Shown one piece after another: positions 17,965 through 26,681 of a stretch of 64,000 bases of DNA (within the stretch, counting starts at the first letter, position 1; the number at the start of each line of letters is the position of its first letter). The notes under the pieces were generated by a model. It was not told the origin of the DNA. It searched no databases and saw only the letters and a list, made by a program, of their open reading frames with translations. The DNA is taken from contig NZ_CADIKB010000013.1 of NCBI RefSeq assembly GCF_902859825.1, positions 91,671-155,670 of the forward strand. Direction: 5' to 3'. Position numbers and translations under genes: made by a program. The stretch is from Paraburkholderia phenoliruptrix (GTDB lineage: Bacteria > Pseudomonadota > Gammaproteobacteria > Burkholderiales > Burkholderiaceae).

Positions 17965-18834
17965 TCAGGCGTGCTGCGCAGACGGTTGGTCGGCGTGTTG
18001 CGCCGCTGAAACTGTCGCAGGCGCCATCCATGGCGTTTGCGACGACATCGCTGGCCGCATCGGCCAGTACTGCAGTTCGGCCGCGAGGTGCCGGAAATCG
18101 CGCGCTGCCGGTGTCGACGGGAATGCGTCGACGACACAACGCGACAACTCTTCGGCTCGCGCCATCCGCGCATCCGCGGCAATGCAACCGGCGTCTTCCA
18201 GCGCCACCGCGAGGTAGCGCCCGGCCACGCCGGCCAGGTTTGCAAAAGCAGTGCGAGCGTCTTCCACGCTCTGCACGTGGTTCACCAGCACGCGAAACTG
18301 CGCGATGGCGTGGGCGTAATGCAGGCGCTTCATGCATGCGTAGGCGTCCGTGATCGCCTGCGCGGCCATGCGCGTGACGATCATCACGTCGTGCGCCTGC
18401 ATCGCGAGCGCCGAGAGGTGTCCTTGCTGATCCAGTTGCGCGTCGATCAGCACGACGTCGGCGGAGCCGTGCAGCAGCACGCCCAATTGCGCCGCGCTAT
18501 AGCCCTCGCGATGCGCACGCGAGGCGGCCAGCACCGAGAAGCCGAGCGGATGCCGCGAAGCCGCGTCGTCGAGCGTCATCTCGCCGCGCATCACCGCCGT
18601 AAAGTTGCCCGCGCCGCGCACGCTGCCGGCAAGCGCACTCACCGACTTGTCGCCGAGCCACTCGTCGATCACGAGCACGTCCTTGCCTTGCTGCGCGAGC
18701 GCCGCCGCGAGGTTGATCACCGTGGCTGTGCAGCCCGCGCCCAGCGACCCGCCCGTTACCGAAATCACGCGCGAGCCGCTGCGCGCGAGGAGGCGCCGCA
18801 GTCCTTCTGCCTGATCGGAGACGAGCTTATCCAA
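17965..18834 (-). CDS. flhG: FlhG/FleN-like MinD-family protein with a degenerate P-loop
   Basis: FlhG proteins control flagellar number and placement together with FlhF. The start is TTG at 18834, overlapping the flhF stop by 8 bases, with GAGG upstream; the product is 289 residues. The N-terminus holds the FlhF-activating motif DQAEGLRRL (residues 7-15). The deviant Walker A that normally reads GGKGGVGKT is here GGSLGAGCT (28-36), so both lysines are lost. The Walker B-like LIDAQLDQQG is also altered, while the family segment ITDAYACMKRL is kept. No clear membrane-binding helix is seen at the C-terminus. ATP hydrolysis is doubtful; the FlhF-activating role may remain. Confidence 0.85.
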   Translation of the reverse strand: MDKLVSDQAEGLRRLLARSGSRVISVTGGSLGAGCTATVINLAAALAQQGKDVLVIDEWLGDKSVSALAGSVRGAGNFTAVMRGEMTLDDAASRHPLGFSVLAASRAHREGYSAAQLGVLLHGSADVVLIDAQLDQQGHLSALAMQAHDVMIVTRMAAQAITDAYACMKRLHYAHAIAQFRVLVNHVQSVEDARTAFANLAGVAGRYLAVALEDAGCIAADARMARAEELSRCVVDAFPSTPAARDFRHLAAELQYWPMRPAMSSQTPWMAPATVSAAQHADQPSAQHA

Positions 18835-20866
18835 AGCGGACCTCGTGCAATTCAGCGGTGGAGCGCGCGGACAGCGCGGAGAGCAGCGCGGGCACATCGT
18901 CGTCGTGCGGAACGAACGGCGAGTGATCGCGCGGAATGCAGAACGCGCTCTTCAGCAGGAAACGTTTGGTCGCGACGTAGAGGTTTTCCGGCACTTTCTG
19001 GCCGGTCGACACGTAGTGCACCGGCAGCTTGTAGCGGATCACCGTATCGAGCACGCCGCCCAGGTTGGTGGCTTCGTCGAGCTTGGTCAGAATGCAGCCG
19101 GCGAGCGGCTGTTGGTCCGGTCCGCGCTGGTAGGCCTGCACGACTTCGTTGAGCGTGTCGCCGTGGCTCGTTGCGTTGAGCAGCAACAGACGCTGCACCG
19201 GCTGGCCCGCGCGGCTTAACATCGCGATCTGGTCGGACACGAGCCGGTCGCGCTGGCTCATGCCGATCGTGTCGATCAGCACGATGTGCTTGTTGCGCAA
19301 TTCGGAGAGCGCGAGTTGCAGGTCGGCGCTGTCTTTCACCGCGTGAACCGACACGCCGAGAATCTTGCCGAAGATGCGCAGTTGCTCGTGACCGCCGATC
19401 CGGTAGCTGTCGGTGGTGAGCAGCGCGACTTTGCTGGCGCCGAAGCGCATCACGCAGCGCGCCGCGAGCTTGGCCGTGGTCGTGGTCTTGCCGACGCCCG
19501 TCGGGCCCATCAGCGCGAATACGCCGCCGCGCTCCATGAGCGTGTCTTCGTCTTCCATCACCGGCAGGTTCGAGGCGAGCACCGAGCGCACCCAGTCCAT
19601 GCCGTCGTCCATGTTGTCGACGTCCTCGGGCAGGTTGTCGACCATCATCTGCACGAGCTGCGCGGAAAAGCCGGCCGCGAACAGATGCTTGGTCAGCGCG
19701 CCGTGCGCCGGATTGCGGCGTTGACGGTCGCCCCACATGAGGCCCGCGAACTGTTCTTCCATCATGCCGCGCAGCGACGACAGCTCGCTCATCACGGTTT
19801 CCTTGACGACCTGCTCCATGCGCGCCTTGATGGCTTCAGCGACAGCAGCAGGCGTGCGCGTGTCGTCGGCGGCGGGCGCCGGCGCGAATTTCTGCGCGGC
19901 GCGGCGCGCGGCGACTTGCGCGGCTTCGCGAGCCCAATCCGGCGTGTTGTCCGCTTGCGTTGCGGCGGCGTTGCCCGGCTCGACGGCGCCGCCGAGGCCC
20001 TTGGCCATCGCGTCGGCGGGCGTCATCGCGTGAGGACGCGCGCTGTATTCACCGTGCTGCTGTTGCTCGGCGGCAATGCGTCGCGCGTGATCGATCAGCC
20101 ACGGATTGGAGTCGGCCAGCGTGCGCGGCGCCTGAGCGTCGGCGGACGAAGCCGCGGAGCCGGACGGCACACCGGCGGCCTTCAGCAGGTCGGCGCGGAT
20201 GTCTTCGTTCAGGCGCGCGGCCGCGGCGCGGGCGCTCGGCTGACCGACGTTGATCTGTTGCGATTGCGGTGCAGGCGCGTGCTTCGCGCGCTCGGGGGCC
20301 GCGGGGGCCGCATTGGCGGCAGCGGCGGAAGCGCCATGCAATGCGCCTTTGCGCGCGGCGGCCAGCGGGTCGGCCAGCGCCGCGGACGGCGTGGCGGCTT
20401 GCTTCGCCGCTTGCATCGCTGCATTCATCGCCGCACTCGGCATGACCTTTGCGGCCGGCTGCGCGTCGTGACCGCCTGCGAGCGACGAATCAGCGAAGCT
20501 GCCCGCCGTCTCGGTGCCGGCTTCGGGGCTCGCGCCGAACACCGACGAGAACACGTCCGGCATGCCGCTCGCATACGGATTGGCTTGCATCGCCTGAGGC
20601 GCGGACATCGCGCGCGGTGCGGCCGACACGCCCAGTGCGGGTTGCGCAGCCGCCAGATTCGTCGATGCGGATGGTGCTGCGCTCGCTTCGGCGCGCGGTG
20701 CCTTCGGCGTGATCGCCGCAAGGTCGCTGTCGGCCAATGCGACGATCTCGACACTGCCGTCATCCATTGTCCGATTGGACAGCACGACCGCGTCGGCGCC
20801 CAGCGCTTCGCGCACGAGACGCAGTGCGTCGCGACTGTTGGCACCGATAAATTTACGAATGTTCAA
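18827..20866 (-). CDS. flhF: FlhF, SRP-type GTPase for flagellar placement
   Basis: FlhF is a signal-recognition-type GTPase that helps site the flagellar basal body. The start is taken as TTG at 20866 (NIRKFIGANSRDALRLVREALGADAVVLSNR, the conserved FlhF N-terminus), preceded by GGGGG. This gives 679 residues; the frame runs on upstream to 21070 without similarity. The middle (about 80-330) is Ala/Pro-rich linker. The NG domain has the P-loop GPTGVGKTTTTAKLAARC (near 452) and LIDTIGMSQRD. The class II-like promoter at 20930-20970 is immediately upstream. Confidence 0.93.
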   Translation of the reverse strand: MNIRKFIGANSRDALRLVREALGADAVVLSNRTMDDGSVEIVALADSDLAAITPKAPRAEASAAPSASTNLAAAQPALGVSAAPRAMSAPQAMQANPYASGMPDVFSSVFGASPEAGTETAGSFADSSLAGGHDAQPAAKVMPSAAMNAAMQAAKQAATPSAALADPLAAARKGALHGASAAAANAAPAAPERAKHAPAPQSQQINVGQPSARAAAARLNEDIRADLLKAAGVPSGSAASSADAQAPRTLADSNPWLIDHARRIAAEQQQHGEYSARPHAMTPADAMAKGLGGAVEPGNAAATQADNTPDWAREAAQVAARRAAQKFAPAPAADDTRTPAAVAEAIKARMEQVVKETVMSELSSLRGMMEEQFAGLMWGDRQRRNPAHGALTKHLFAAGFSAQLVQMMVDNLPEDVDNMDDGMDWVRSVLASNLPVMEDEDTLMERGGVFALMGPTGVGKTTTTAKLAARCVMRFGASKVALLTTDSYRIGGHEQLRIFGKILGVSVHAVKDSADLQLALSELRNKHIVLIDTIGMSQRDRLVSDQIAMLSRAGQPVQRLLLLNATSHGDTLNEVVQAYQRGPDQQPLAGCILTKLDEATNLGGVLDTVIRYKLPVHYVSTGQKVPENLYVATKRFLLKSAFCIPRDHSPFVPHDDDVPALLSALSARSTAELHEVRFG

Positions 20867-20929
20867 GCTGGACCCCCGATGAGGTAAACGGACTGACGGA
20901 CCGGCAACACACCGCTTCCCATTGAGATC

Positions 20930-20970
20930 ATTATTGCGAAACCCGTCGTCCGACGATCGGTGGATAAAGG
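20930..20970 (-). promoter_or_regulatory. Putative class II (FlhDC-type) promoter of flhF
   Basis: On the plus strand 20954-20970 reads CGATCGGTGGATAAAGG, which differs by one base from the element upstream of flhB (24641-24657). On the minus strand the order is CCTTTATCCACCGATCG, 18 bases, then AATAAT (20930-20935), a good -10 hexamer. Spacing is identical to flhB. Confidence 0.55.
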
Positions 20971-21143
20971 CCGTTAAACGTGGGTAATTCGGCCGATGGA
21001 AGCGCGCCGCCATCCCGGCCCGCCGCGTGACGAAAACGCGCCGTGCCGCGCGCCCGCCGGCGAGTCGCAAGCCGCGTCAAGGCGGTGCCCGCGAGCGAAG
21101 CATGGACTCGCCGATACCTTCGCGGTGCGAAAAGTCAGGTGCG

Positions 21144-21173
21144 GAAATGAAAACCGGCGCCCTCAGGCGCCGG
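21144..21173 (-). terminator. Terminator of flhBA
   Basis: The stem CCGGCGCC/GGCGCCGG (21154-21161 and 21166-21173) has a 4-base loop. Read on the minus strand it is followed by TTTTCATTT. It lies about 90 bases past the flhA stop. Confidence 0.75.
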
Positions 21174-21263
21174 CTAACCGGTCGAGTGTCGGTCCACCCG
21201 TCATGCGCGCAGCAAGTGCCGCGCAGTTTGCGACAAGGTGCTCAGCGCGCTTTTCGTCGCGCG

Positions 21264-23366
21264 CTAACCCTGCGCGCCGATCAGATTGACCACCTTGATG
21301 TTGCGCGTGTCCGGCACTTCGGCATACGACAGCACCTTCAACTGCGGCAGGCTGCGGCGCAGGAAGCGCGCGAGCATCGGCCGCAATGCATGCTGCACGA
21401 GCAGCACCGGCGCGAGTCCCATGTTCTGCTGACGGCTCATCGCCTTCTGCGTTTCGGTCATCAGCGTATGCGCGAGGCCGGGCTCGAGGCCGGGGTTGGA
21501 ACCGGTCGACAGCGCCTGCGAGAGCACGCGCTCCAGATTCGAGTCGAGGCCCATCACCTGCATGTCGCCGGTGCCCGGGAACCACTGCTGCGTAATCGCG
21601 CGGCCGAGTGCAAGACGCACGGCGGCGGTGAGATCGTGCGCGTCGGTGAGCTTCGGCGTGTGCTCGGACAGCGCTTCGAGGATGGTGCGCAGGTCGCGGA
21701 TCGGCACGCCTTCTTCCAGCAGGTTTTGCAGCACCTTCTGCAACGTGGTGAGCGGCAGCGTCTTCGGCACCAGATCGTCGACGAGCGACGGCGTGTCTTT
21801 CTGCATGCGCTCCAGCAGCGCCTGCACCTCGCGGCGGCCGAGCAGCTCGGACGCGTGCGTGACCACGAGGTGATTCAGGTGCGTGGCGACCACGGTGCTC
21901 GAATCGACCACCGTGTAGCCATACACCTGCGCCTGTTCGCGCAGATTCGTGTCGATCCAGATGGCCGGCAGACCGAACGCCGGGTCTTGCGTCGGCGTGC
22001 CCGGCAGCGCGGCGGAAACCTGACCCGGGTTGATCGCGAGCCATTGGCCCGGATACGCCTCGCCGACGCCCACTTCCACGCCCTTCAGCGCGATCCGATA
22101 ACCGTTCGGCCGCAATTCCAGGTTGTCGCGAATGTGGATGACCGGCGGCAGAAAGCCGATTTCCTGCGCGAACTTCTTGCGGATGCTCTTGATCCGCTTG
22201 AGCAGTTCGCCGTCCGAGTTCTTGTCGACGAGCGGAATCAGCCGGTAGCCCACTTCGAGGCCGAGCGTGTCGATCATCGTGACGTCGTCCCAGCTGGCTT
22301 CGGTGTTCTCGACCGGCGTGACGGCGGCCGGCGCGACATCCACGAGCGCCGTCGTGTTCTTGCGTTCCTCGGCGCGCTTTTTCATGGTGCGGCCGAGCTG
22401 GATCAGACCGCCGCCCAGAATCAGAAACGCGAAGTGCGGCATGCCCGGAATCAGGCCCATCAGCACCAGAATGCAGCCGGTGATCATCAGCACGCGCGGG
22501 TTCGTGAAGAGCTGCCCGGTGAGCTGCGTGCCGATGTCTTCATTCGTTGCGACGCGCGACACGATCACGCCGGCGGCCGTCGAAATGACGAGCGACGGAA
22601 TCTGCGCGACGAGGCCGTCGCCGATGGTGAGCAGCGTGTAGTTCTTGCCCGCCGACGCGAAGTCCATGCCGTGCTGAACCATCCCGACGATCAGCCCGCC
22701 GAAGATGTTGATCACCATGATCAGCAAACCGGCAATCGCGTCGCCGCGCACGAACTTGCTCGCGCCGTCCATCGAGCCGTAGAACTCGGCTTCCTGCGAG
22801 ACTTCCGCGCGGCGCTTGCGCGCCTGCTCTTCGTTGATGAGGCCGGCGTTCAGGTCGGCGTCGATCGCCATCTGCTTGCCGGGCATCGCGTCGAGTGTGA
22901 AGCGCGCGGACACTTCCGCAATCCGCCCCGCGCCCTTCGTGATCACCATGAAGTTGATCACCATCAAAATGATGAAGACGACGATACCGACCGCGAAGTT
23001 GCCGCCCACGAGAAAGTGGCCGAACGACTCGATCACCTGGCCCGCGGCGTCAGGACCCGTGTGGCCTTCGAGCAGCACGACGCGCGTCGACGCGACGTTC
23101 AGCGACAGGCGCAGCAGGGTCGAGAACAGCAGCACGCTCGGGAAAGCGGCGAAGTCGAGCGGCTTCATCGTGTACATGCTGACGAGCAGCACCATCACGG
23201 AAAGCGCGATGTTGAAGGTGAACAGCAGATCCAGCAGGAACGGCGGCAACGGCAGGATCATCATGCCGAGGATCATGCAGATCAGCACCGGGCCGGCTAA
23301 GGCGCGCAAATTGGTGCTGCTCAGGGCATCGGGCCGTCGAGCGAGGAAACCGGCGCGAGCGTTCAT
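21264..23366 (-). CDS. flhA: FlhA, flagellar export gate protein
   Basis: FlhA is the large export-gate protein that docks substrates and chaperones. The product is 700 residues. The N-terminal half has about eight membrane segments (for example ALAGPVLICMILGMMILPLPPFLLDLLFTFNIALSVMVLLVSMY) and the conserved FPSVLLFSTLLRLSLNVASTRVVLLEG. The C-terminal cytoplasmic half includes PVEVGVGEAYPGQW-like and HTPKLTDAHDLTAAVRLALGRAI segments. Its ATG overlaps the flhB stop by 4 bases, so the two are coupled. Confidence 0.96.
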   Translation of the reverse strand: MNARAGFLARRPDALSSTNLRALAGPVLICMILGMMILPLPPFLLDLLFTFNIALSVMVLLVSMYTMKPLDFAAFPSVLLFSTLLRLSLNVASTRVVLLEGHTGPDAAGQVIESFGHFLVGGNFAVGIVVFIILMVINFMVITKGAGRIAEVSARFTLDAMPGKQMAIDADLNAGLINEEQARKRRAEVSQEAEFYGSMDGASKFVRGDAIAGLLIMVINIFGGLIVGMVQHGMDFASAGKNYTLLTIGDGLVAQIPSLVISTAAGVIVSRVATNEDIGTQLTGQLFTNPRVLMITGCILVLMGLIPGMPHFAFLILGGGLIQLGRTMKKRAEERKNTTALVDVAPAAVTPVENTEASWDDVTMIDTLGLEVGYRLIPLVDKNSDGELLKRIKSIRKKFAQEIGFLPPVIHIRDNLELRPNGYRIALKGVEVGVGEAYPGQWLAINPGQVSAALPGTPTQDPAFGLPAIWIDTNLREQAQVYGYTVVDSSTVVATHLNHLVVTHASELLGRREVQALLERMQKDTPSLVDDLVPKTLPLTTLQKVLQNLLEEGVPIRDLRTILEALSEHTPKLTDAHDLTAAVRLALGRAITQQWFPGTGDMQVMGLDSNLERVLSQALSTGSNPGLEPGLAHTLMTETQKAMSRQQNMGLAPVLLVQHALRPMLARFLRRSLPQLKVLSYAEVPDTRNIKVVNLIGAQG

Positions 23367-24568
23367 GCCGAGACTCCGTCATCGTTAGCGGGGTTGAGCG
23401 TGTCGGCGGCTTCCTGATCGGCTTCTTCATCCGATACACCGCCCTTGTCGAGTTCCGCGGGCACCTCGAGCTCGGTCGGTGCGACCGGCTTGACGCCGCC
23501 TTCGGTTTTGAAGCGCCGCAACTGGTACACCCACGCGAGCACTTCGGCGACCGCGCCATACAGCTGGCCGGGAATCTCGCGGTTCAGTTCGACGTTGTGA
23601 TAAAGCGCACGCGCGAGCGGCGGCGCTTCCAGCAGCGGCACGTTGTTTTCGGCGGCGAGCTCGCGAATCCGCGCGGCCACGAGGTTCACGCCCTTCGCGA
23701 CCACCTTCGGCGCGCGCATCTCGCCGTCCGTGTATTGCAGCGCGACCGCGAAGTGCGTCGGGTTCGTGACCACGACGTCGGCCTTCGGCACCTGCGTCAT
23801 CATGCGGCGGCGGGCAATGGCGCGCTGCTGCTGGCGAATCCGGCCCTTCACGTGCGGATCGCCTTCGCTTTCGCGATGCTCGCGCTTCACTTCTTCCTTG
23901 CTCATGCGCAGTTTCTTGTGGAACTGCCAGAGTTGATACGGCACGTCCAGTGCGGCGACGACGAACATGCCCGCCACCGTCATCCCGCAGCACACGGCGA
24001 TGAGATGCACGGTGTTGGCGAGCGCGAGGTGCAGTGGCTGCGTGGCGAGCGCGAGAATCTCCTCGCGCCGGTTCCAGATCGCGGTACCGCCGATCACACC
24101 CACCACCAGCGTCTTGGCAAGCGACATGCCGAGCTGGATCGGGCCGTTGATCGAAAAGATCTTGCCGAGGCCGGCAATCGGATTAAGGCGGTCGAACTTG
24201 GGCTCGAGCCCTTTCGCCGACAGTTGCCAGCCGCCCAGCGCCATCGGCGCGAGCAAGGCGGCCGCGCCGGTAAACGCGAGGATCGGCAAAAGCGCGTAGA
24301 GGCCTTCGCGGCTCGCCGCGCCGGCGCCCGCCATCATGCGGTGGGTCTCGAAAGCGCTCGCGTGGTCGAATGTGAACGCCGCGCGCAGCATGGCCTGCAA
24401 ATGCTCACCGATGCTGCCCGACATGCCCCACACGCCGAAAAAGCCGGCCGCGAGCAGCGCGAACGTCGAGAGCTCCCGCGAACGCACGATCTGCCCCTCC
24501 TCGCGCGCTTTCTGCAAGCGCCGAGGGGTGGCTGATTCGGTTTTTTCGAGGTCGCTTTCCTCTGCCAC
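23363..24568 (-). CDS. flhB: FlhB, flagellar export switch protein
   Basis: FlhB switches export specificity from rod/hook to filament substrates. The start is GTG at 24568 with GGAGAG upstream (AEESDLEKTESATPRRLQKAREEGQIVRSREL), giving 401 residues; the open frame extends to 24640. It has four membrane segments, then the cytoplasmic autocleavage motif N-P-T-H at 269-272, the same numbering as the enterobacterial protein. It is followed by flhA with an ATGA overlap. A class II-like promoter lies 50-90 bases upstream. Confidence 0.96.
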   Translation of the reverse strand: MAEESDLEKTESATPRRLQKAREEGQIVRSRELSTFALLAAGFFGVWGMSGSIGEHLQAMLRAAFTFDHASAFETHRMMAGAGAASREGLYALLPILAFTGAAALLAPMALGGWQLSAKGLEPKFDRLNPIAGLGKIFSINGPIQLGMSLAKTLVVGVIGGTAIWNRREEILALATQPLHLALANTVHLIAVCCGMTVAGMFVVAALDVPYQLWQFHKKLRMSKEEVKREHRESEGDPHVKGRIRQQQRAIARRRMMTQVPKADVVVTNPTHFAVALQYTDGEMRAPKVVAKGVNLVAARIRELAAENNVPLLEAPPLARALYHNVELNREIPGQLYGAVAEVLAWVYQLRRFKTEGGVKPVAPTELEVPAELDKGGVSDEEADQEAADTLNPANDDGVSA

Positions 24569-24616
24569 AAGGCTCTCCAATCGGGCGAGGCACTGCGCCT
24601 CTTTCCAGTGAGAGCG

Positions 24617-24657
24617 ATTATTCCCGGTCGGCGCAAGCACCGATCGGCGGATAAAGG
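24617..24657 (-). promoter_or_regulatory. Putative class II (FlhDC-type) promoter of flhBA
   Basis: On the minus strand CCTTTATCCGCCGATCG (24641-24657) is followed after 18 bases by AATAAT (24617-24622). The element is 16 of 17 identical to the one upstream of flhF, with identical spacing, and resembles the flgB element. FlhDC as the binding factor is inferred from the genes controlled. Confidence 0.55.
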
Positions 24658-24725
24658 AGGAGAAACCGGGGCTTTTCGGCGGATGGGCGAGCCGCGCGCG
24701 AGGCCGCGCGCCGCCGCAAAAGACA

Positions 24726-24758
24726 ACGCCCGCGCTGCTTCGCGCGGGCGTCGTGGCT
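24726..24758 (-). terminator. Terminator of the DUF2844-DUF3443 pair
   Basis: The stem ACGCCCGCG/CGCGGGCGT lies at 24726-24734 and 24743-24751. Read on the minus strand it is followed by TGTCTTTTG. It lies about 30 bases past the DUF3443 stop, and the T tract is imperfect. Confidence 0.6.
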
Positions 24759-24785
24759 GGCGATCAGGCGGTGCGTCGCGCCGGA

Positions 24786-26129
24786 TCAGCTTGCGTAGGC
24801 AACGAAAGGCGCCTGGGTGCCGCCGTTCGATTTCAGGTCGAAGCCGTGATAGACGTGGCGTCCGTAGAAGAACGGCAAGCCCAGGTCGAACGCGGCGAGG
24901 CCGCCCAACTGGCCCGCGAGGTCGTTGAACGCGTAGTTGGTGCCGCTGTTAAAGAGCGTCGACGCACTCAGGATGCCGATGCTCGCCGTCGCCTGGGCGG
25001 CGTTCGCACCGACCAGCGTGATGGAGCGGGTCTGCGCGGAGGATGGGCAATAGAAGCCCGGGAAGCTGCTGCCGCACAGCGTGAGCGAGCTGTCGTTGAA
25101 GAAATAGCCGTTCGAGCCCGAATCCAGGAACGCCGTCGTGGTGCTGCCGTTGAAGACGCTGCCGGTCAGATCGCCGTAGGCGTCGGTGGTCAGAACCTGC
25201 GCGGAGCCGAGCCCATTGTTGGACTGCGTGCCGATGCCGAACACCAGTGTGCCCGTGGCCGAAGCCTGCCCGTTATTGCTGATGGGCGGCATTTGCACGA
25301 TCACGCCGTTGTTGTCGACCGGGAACTTCGCGACCGGATTGGCGACCTGGCTCGCGAGCGGAACCGTCGCGCGGGTGCACGAGGTGCCGCCCGGGCACGA
25401 GAAGTAGTTGCTGTAGGTCGCCGCGGTCGACGCGTTCGCGCAGGTCGAGCCGCAATCGTAGAGCGCCGTCCCGATGCCGATGATGCCGTTCGCGCCCAGA
25501 TCGCTCGGCGTATTCTCCGCCGCGCCGCTGCCGCAACCGGTGGGCGCCGTGGTGCCCGCCGCCGTGTCGCCAATGATCTGCACCGGAACTGCCGCTGTGG
25601 TCGTTTCACCACCGATCGTTACAGTCGCCGTGCGCACGCTGCCCCACGTATAGCCGTCGGCGAAAGTGGCGCATTCGCCGAGCGGACTACCACCAGAGAT
25701 GGAGCTGACGGGCAACGCGCCCTGCATGGTCGAATTCAACGCCGCGTTGGCGATGCGCAGTCCGAACGAACCCGTGTCGACCTGAATGTTGTTGATGGTC
25801 TGGCATGTAGTCGTGTTAGGCACACACACCGTCACGCTGATCGTGGGAATGTTGATCACACCCGTGACGCCGCGGTTCACCGAGATCGCCACCGTGTTGG
25901 CCGCGTTCGCCGCAATCGGCTGCTGCGTCGGGCTGGCCGGCAAGCCGCTCGTCGACGTGCCGCCGCTGGAGCCGCCCGTCGAACCGCCAGTCGAGCCGCT
26001 GCTGGAACCGGAGCTGCCGCTGTCACCGCCGCCACCCCCGCCGCACGCGGCAAGCGCGGAGACGAGCACGACCGTTACCGCAACCCGCGTCCAGTCCTTG
26101 AGTTTCTTTGCCATGAGCATGGTTTGCAT
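24786..26129 (-). CDS. DUF3443-type lipoprotein with pepsin-like aspartic protease motifs
   Basis: The product is a 447-residue exported lipoprotein: hydrophobic signal, then lipobox LAAC with Cys29, then a Gly/Ser-rich tether (30-62). The sequence resembles the DUF3443 family of Burkholderiaceae. Its motifs match a two-lobed pepsin: IQVDTGSFGLRI (Asp118), GIIGIGTALY (216-225), AFLDSGSNGYFF (Asp336) and, near the end, DLGLPFFYGRHVYHGFD (415-431), like the C-terminal ILGDVFIRQYYTVFD of pepsins. Eight or more cysteines in the body could form disulfides. GAGGAC precedes the ATG. It follows the DUF2844 gene by 15 bases. Protease activity is inferred. Confidence 0.8.
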   Translation of the reverse strand: MQTMLMAKKLKDWTRVAVTVVLVSALAACGGGGGGDSGSSGSSSGSTGGSTGGSSGGTSTSGLPASPTQQPIAANAANTVAISVNRGVTGVINIPTISVTVCVPNTTTCQTINNIQVDTGSFGLRIANAALNSTMQGALPVSSISGGSPLGECATFADGYTWGSVRTATVTIGGETTTAAVPVQIIGDTAAGTTAPTGCGSGAAENTPSDLGANGIIGIGTALYDCGSTCANASTAATYSNYFSCPGGTSCTRATVPLASQVANPVAKFPVDNNGVIVQMPPISNNGQASATGTLVFGIGTQSNNGLGSAQVLTTDAYGDLTGSVFNGSTTTAFLDSGSNGYFFNDSSLTLCGSSFPGFYCPSSAQTRSITLVGANAAQATASIGILSASTLFNSGTNYAFNDLAGQLGGLAAFDLGLPFFYGRHVYHGFDLKSNGGTQAPFVAYAS

Positions 26130-26144
26130 CGTTCGTCCTCGCCG

Positions 26145-26681
26145 TTACTGGATGTCGGTGCCGCTGACGCCGGCAGGCAGCGCGGGCGGCAGCCATGCGC
26201 GGCCGGAGAAGGCGCCCATATGGCCGCCGGACTGCACGACGAGGCTGCTCTGATCGACCGCGACCGGTCCACGTGCGCCGCCGCGCGCCGCACGCGCGGC
26301 CTTCACGCCTGCGACGTACTGCGGAAAGTAACTGCCGAGCATCTCATTCAGATCAGGCATTTGCGGGCCGTTCCACGCGATGCCGAAGACGGTGCCGTCG
26401 GCGGCCACGTATTCGCGCACCACCGTGCCGTTGCCGAGCGTGGTTTCACGAACGGTGTACGACGCCGTAGCGGAAGCGGAAGAAGCTGCACCCGAGGCCG
26501 AGCGCACGACGGCGCTCGAAGGATGCATGGTGCGGGACGAGACCGACGCGTCCGCGGGAGGCGTCATCGGGGCGCCGCCGAGCGCCGCATGAGCGGACTG
26601 CACGGCGGAAAACGAACCGGGCAGGACAAAAGGCAACACAAGCGCCGTAACCCGACCGGCGCGGCGTACATGACTCCACAT
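26145..26681 (-). CDS. DUF2844-type exported protein
   Basis: The product is 178 residues from the ATG at 26681, which has the strong ribosome site GGGAGGAAA; the open frame continues to 26747. It has a signal peptide (ALVLPFVLPGSFSAVQSAHAALGG). The body contains YTVRETTLGNGTVVREYVAADGTVFGIAWNGPQMPDLNEMLGSYFPQY, typical of DUF2844. The function is unknown. It is the first gene of a two-gene unit with the DUF3443 lipoprotein, so it may be a partner, substrate or regulator of that protein. Confidence 0.8.
   Translation of the reverse strand: MWSHVRRAGRVTALVLPFVLPGSFSAVQSAHAALGGAPMTPPADASVSSRTMHPSSAVVRSASGAASSASATASYTVRETTLGNGTVVREYVAADGTVFGIAWNGPQMPDLNEMLGSYFPQYVAGVKAARAARGGARGPVAVDQSSLVVQSGGHMGAFSGRAWLPPALPAGVSGTDIQ

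Larger units (their letters stand above)
20867..21263. other. Intergenic region between flhA and flhF
   Basis: This 397-base gap contains the flhF promoter element near its left end and the flhBA terminator near its right end. The rest is GC-rich, with no open frame that looks like a gene. Confidence 0.6.

Noticed and set aside
21027..23300. 757-codon plus-strand open frame across flhA
   Set aside because: Antisense to a well-conserved flhA; composition is typical of a shadow frame.
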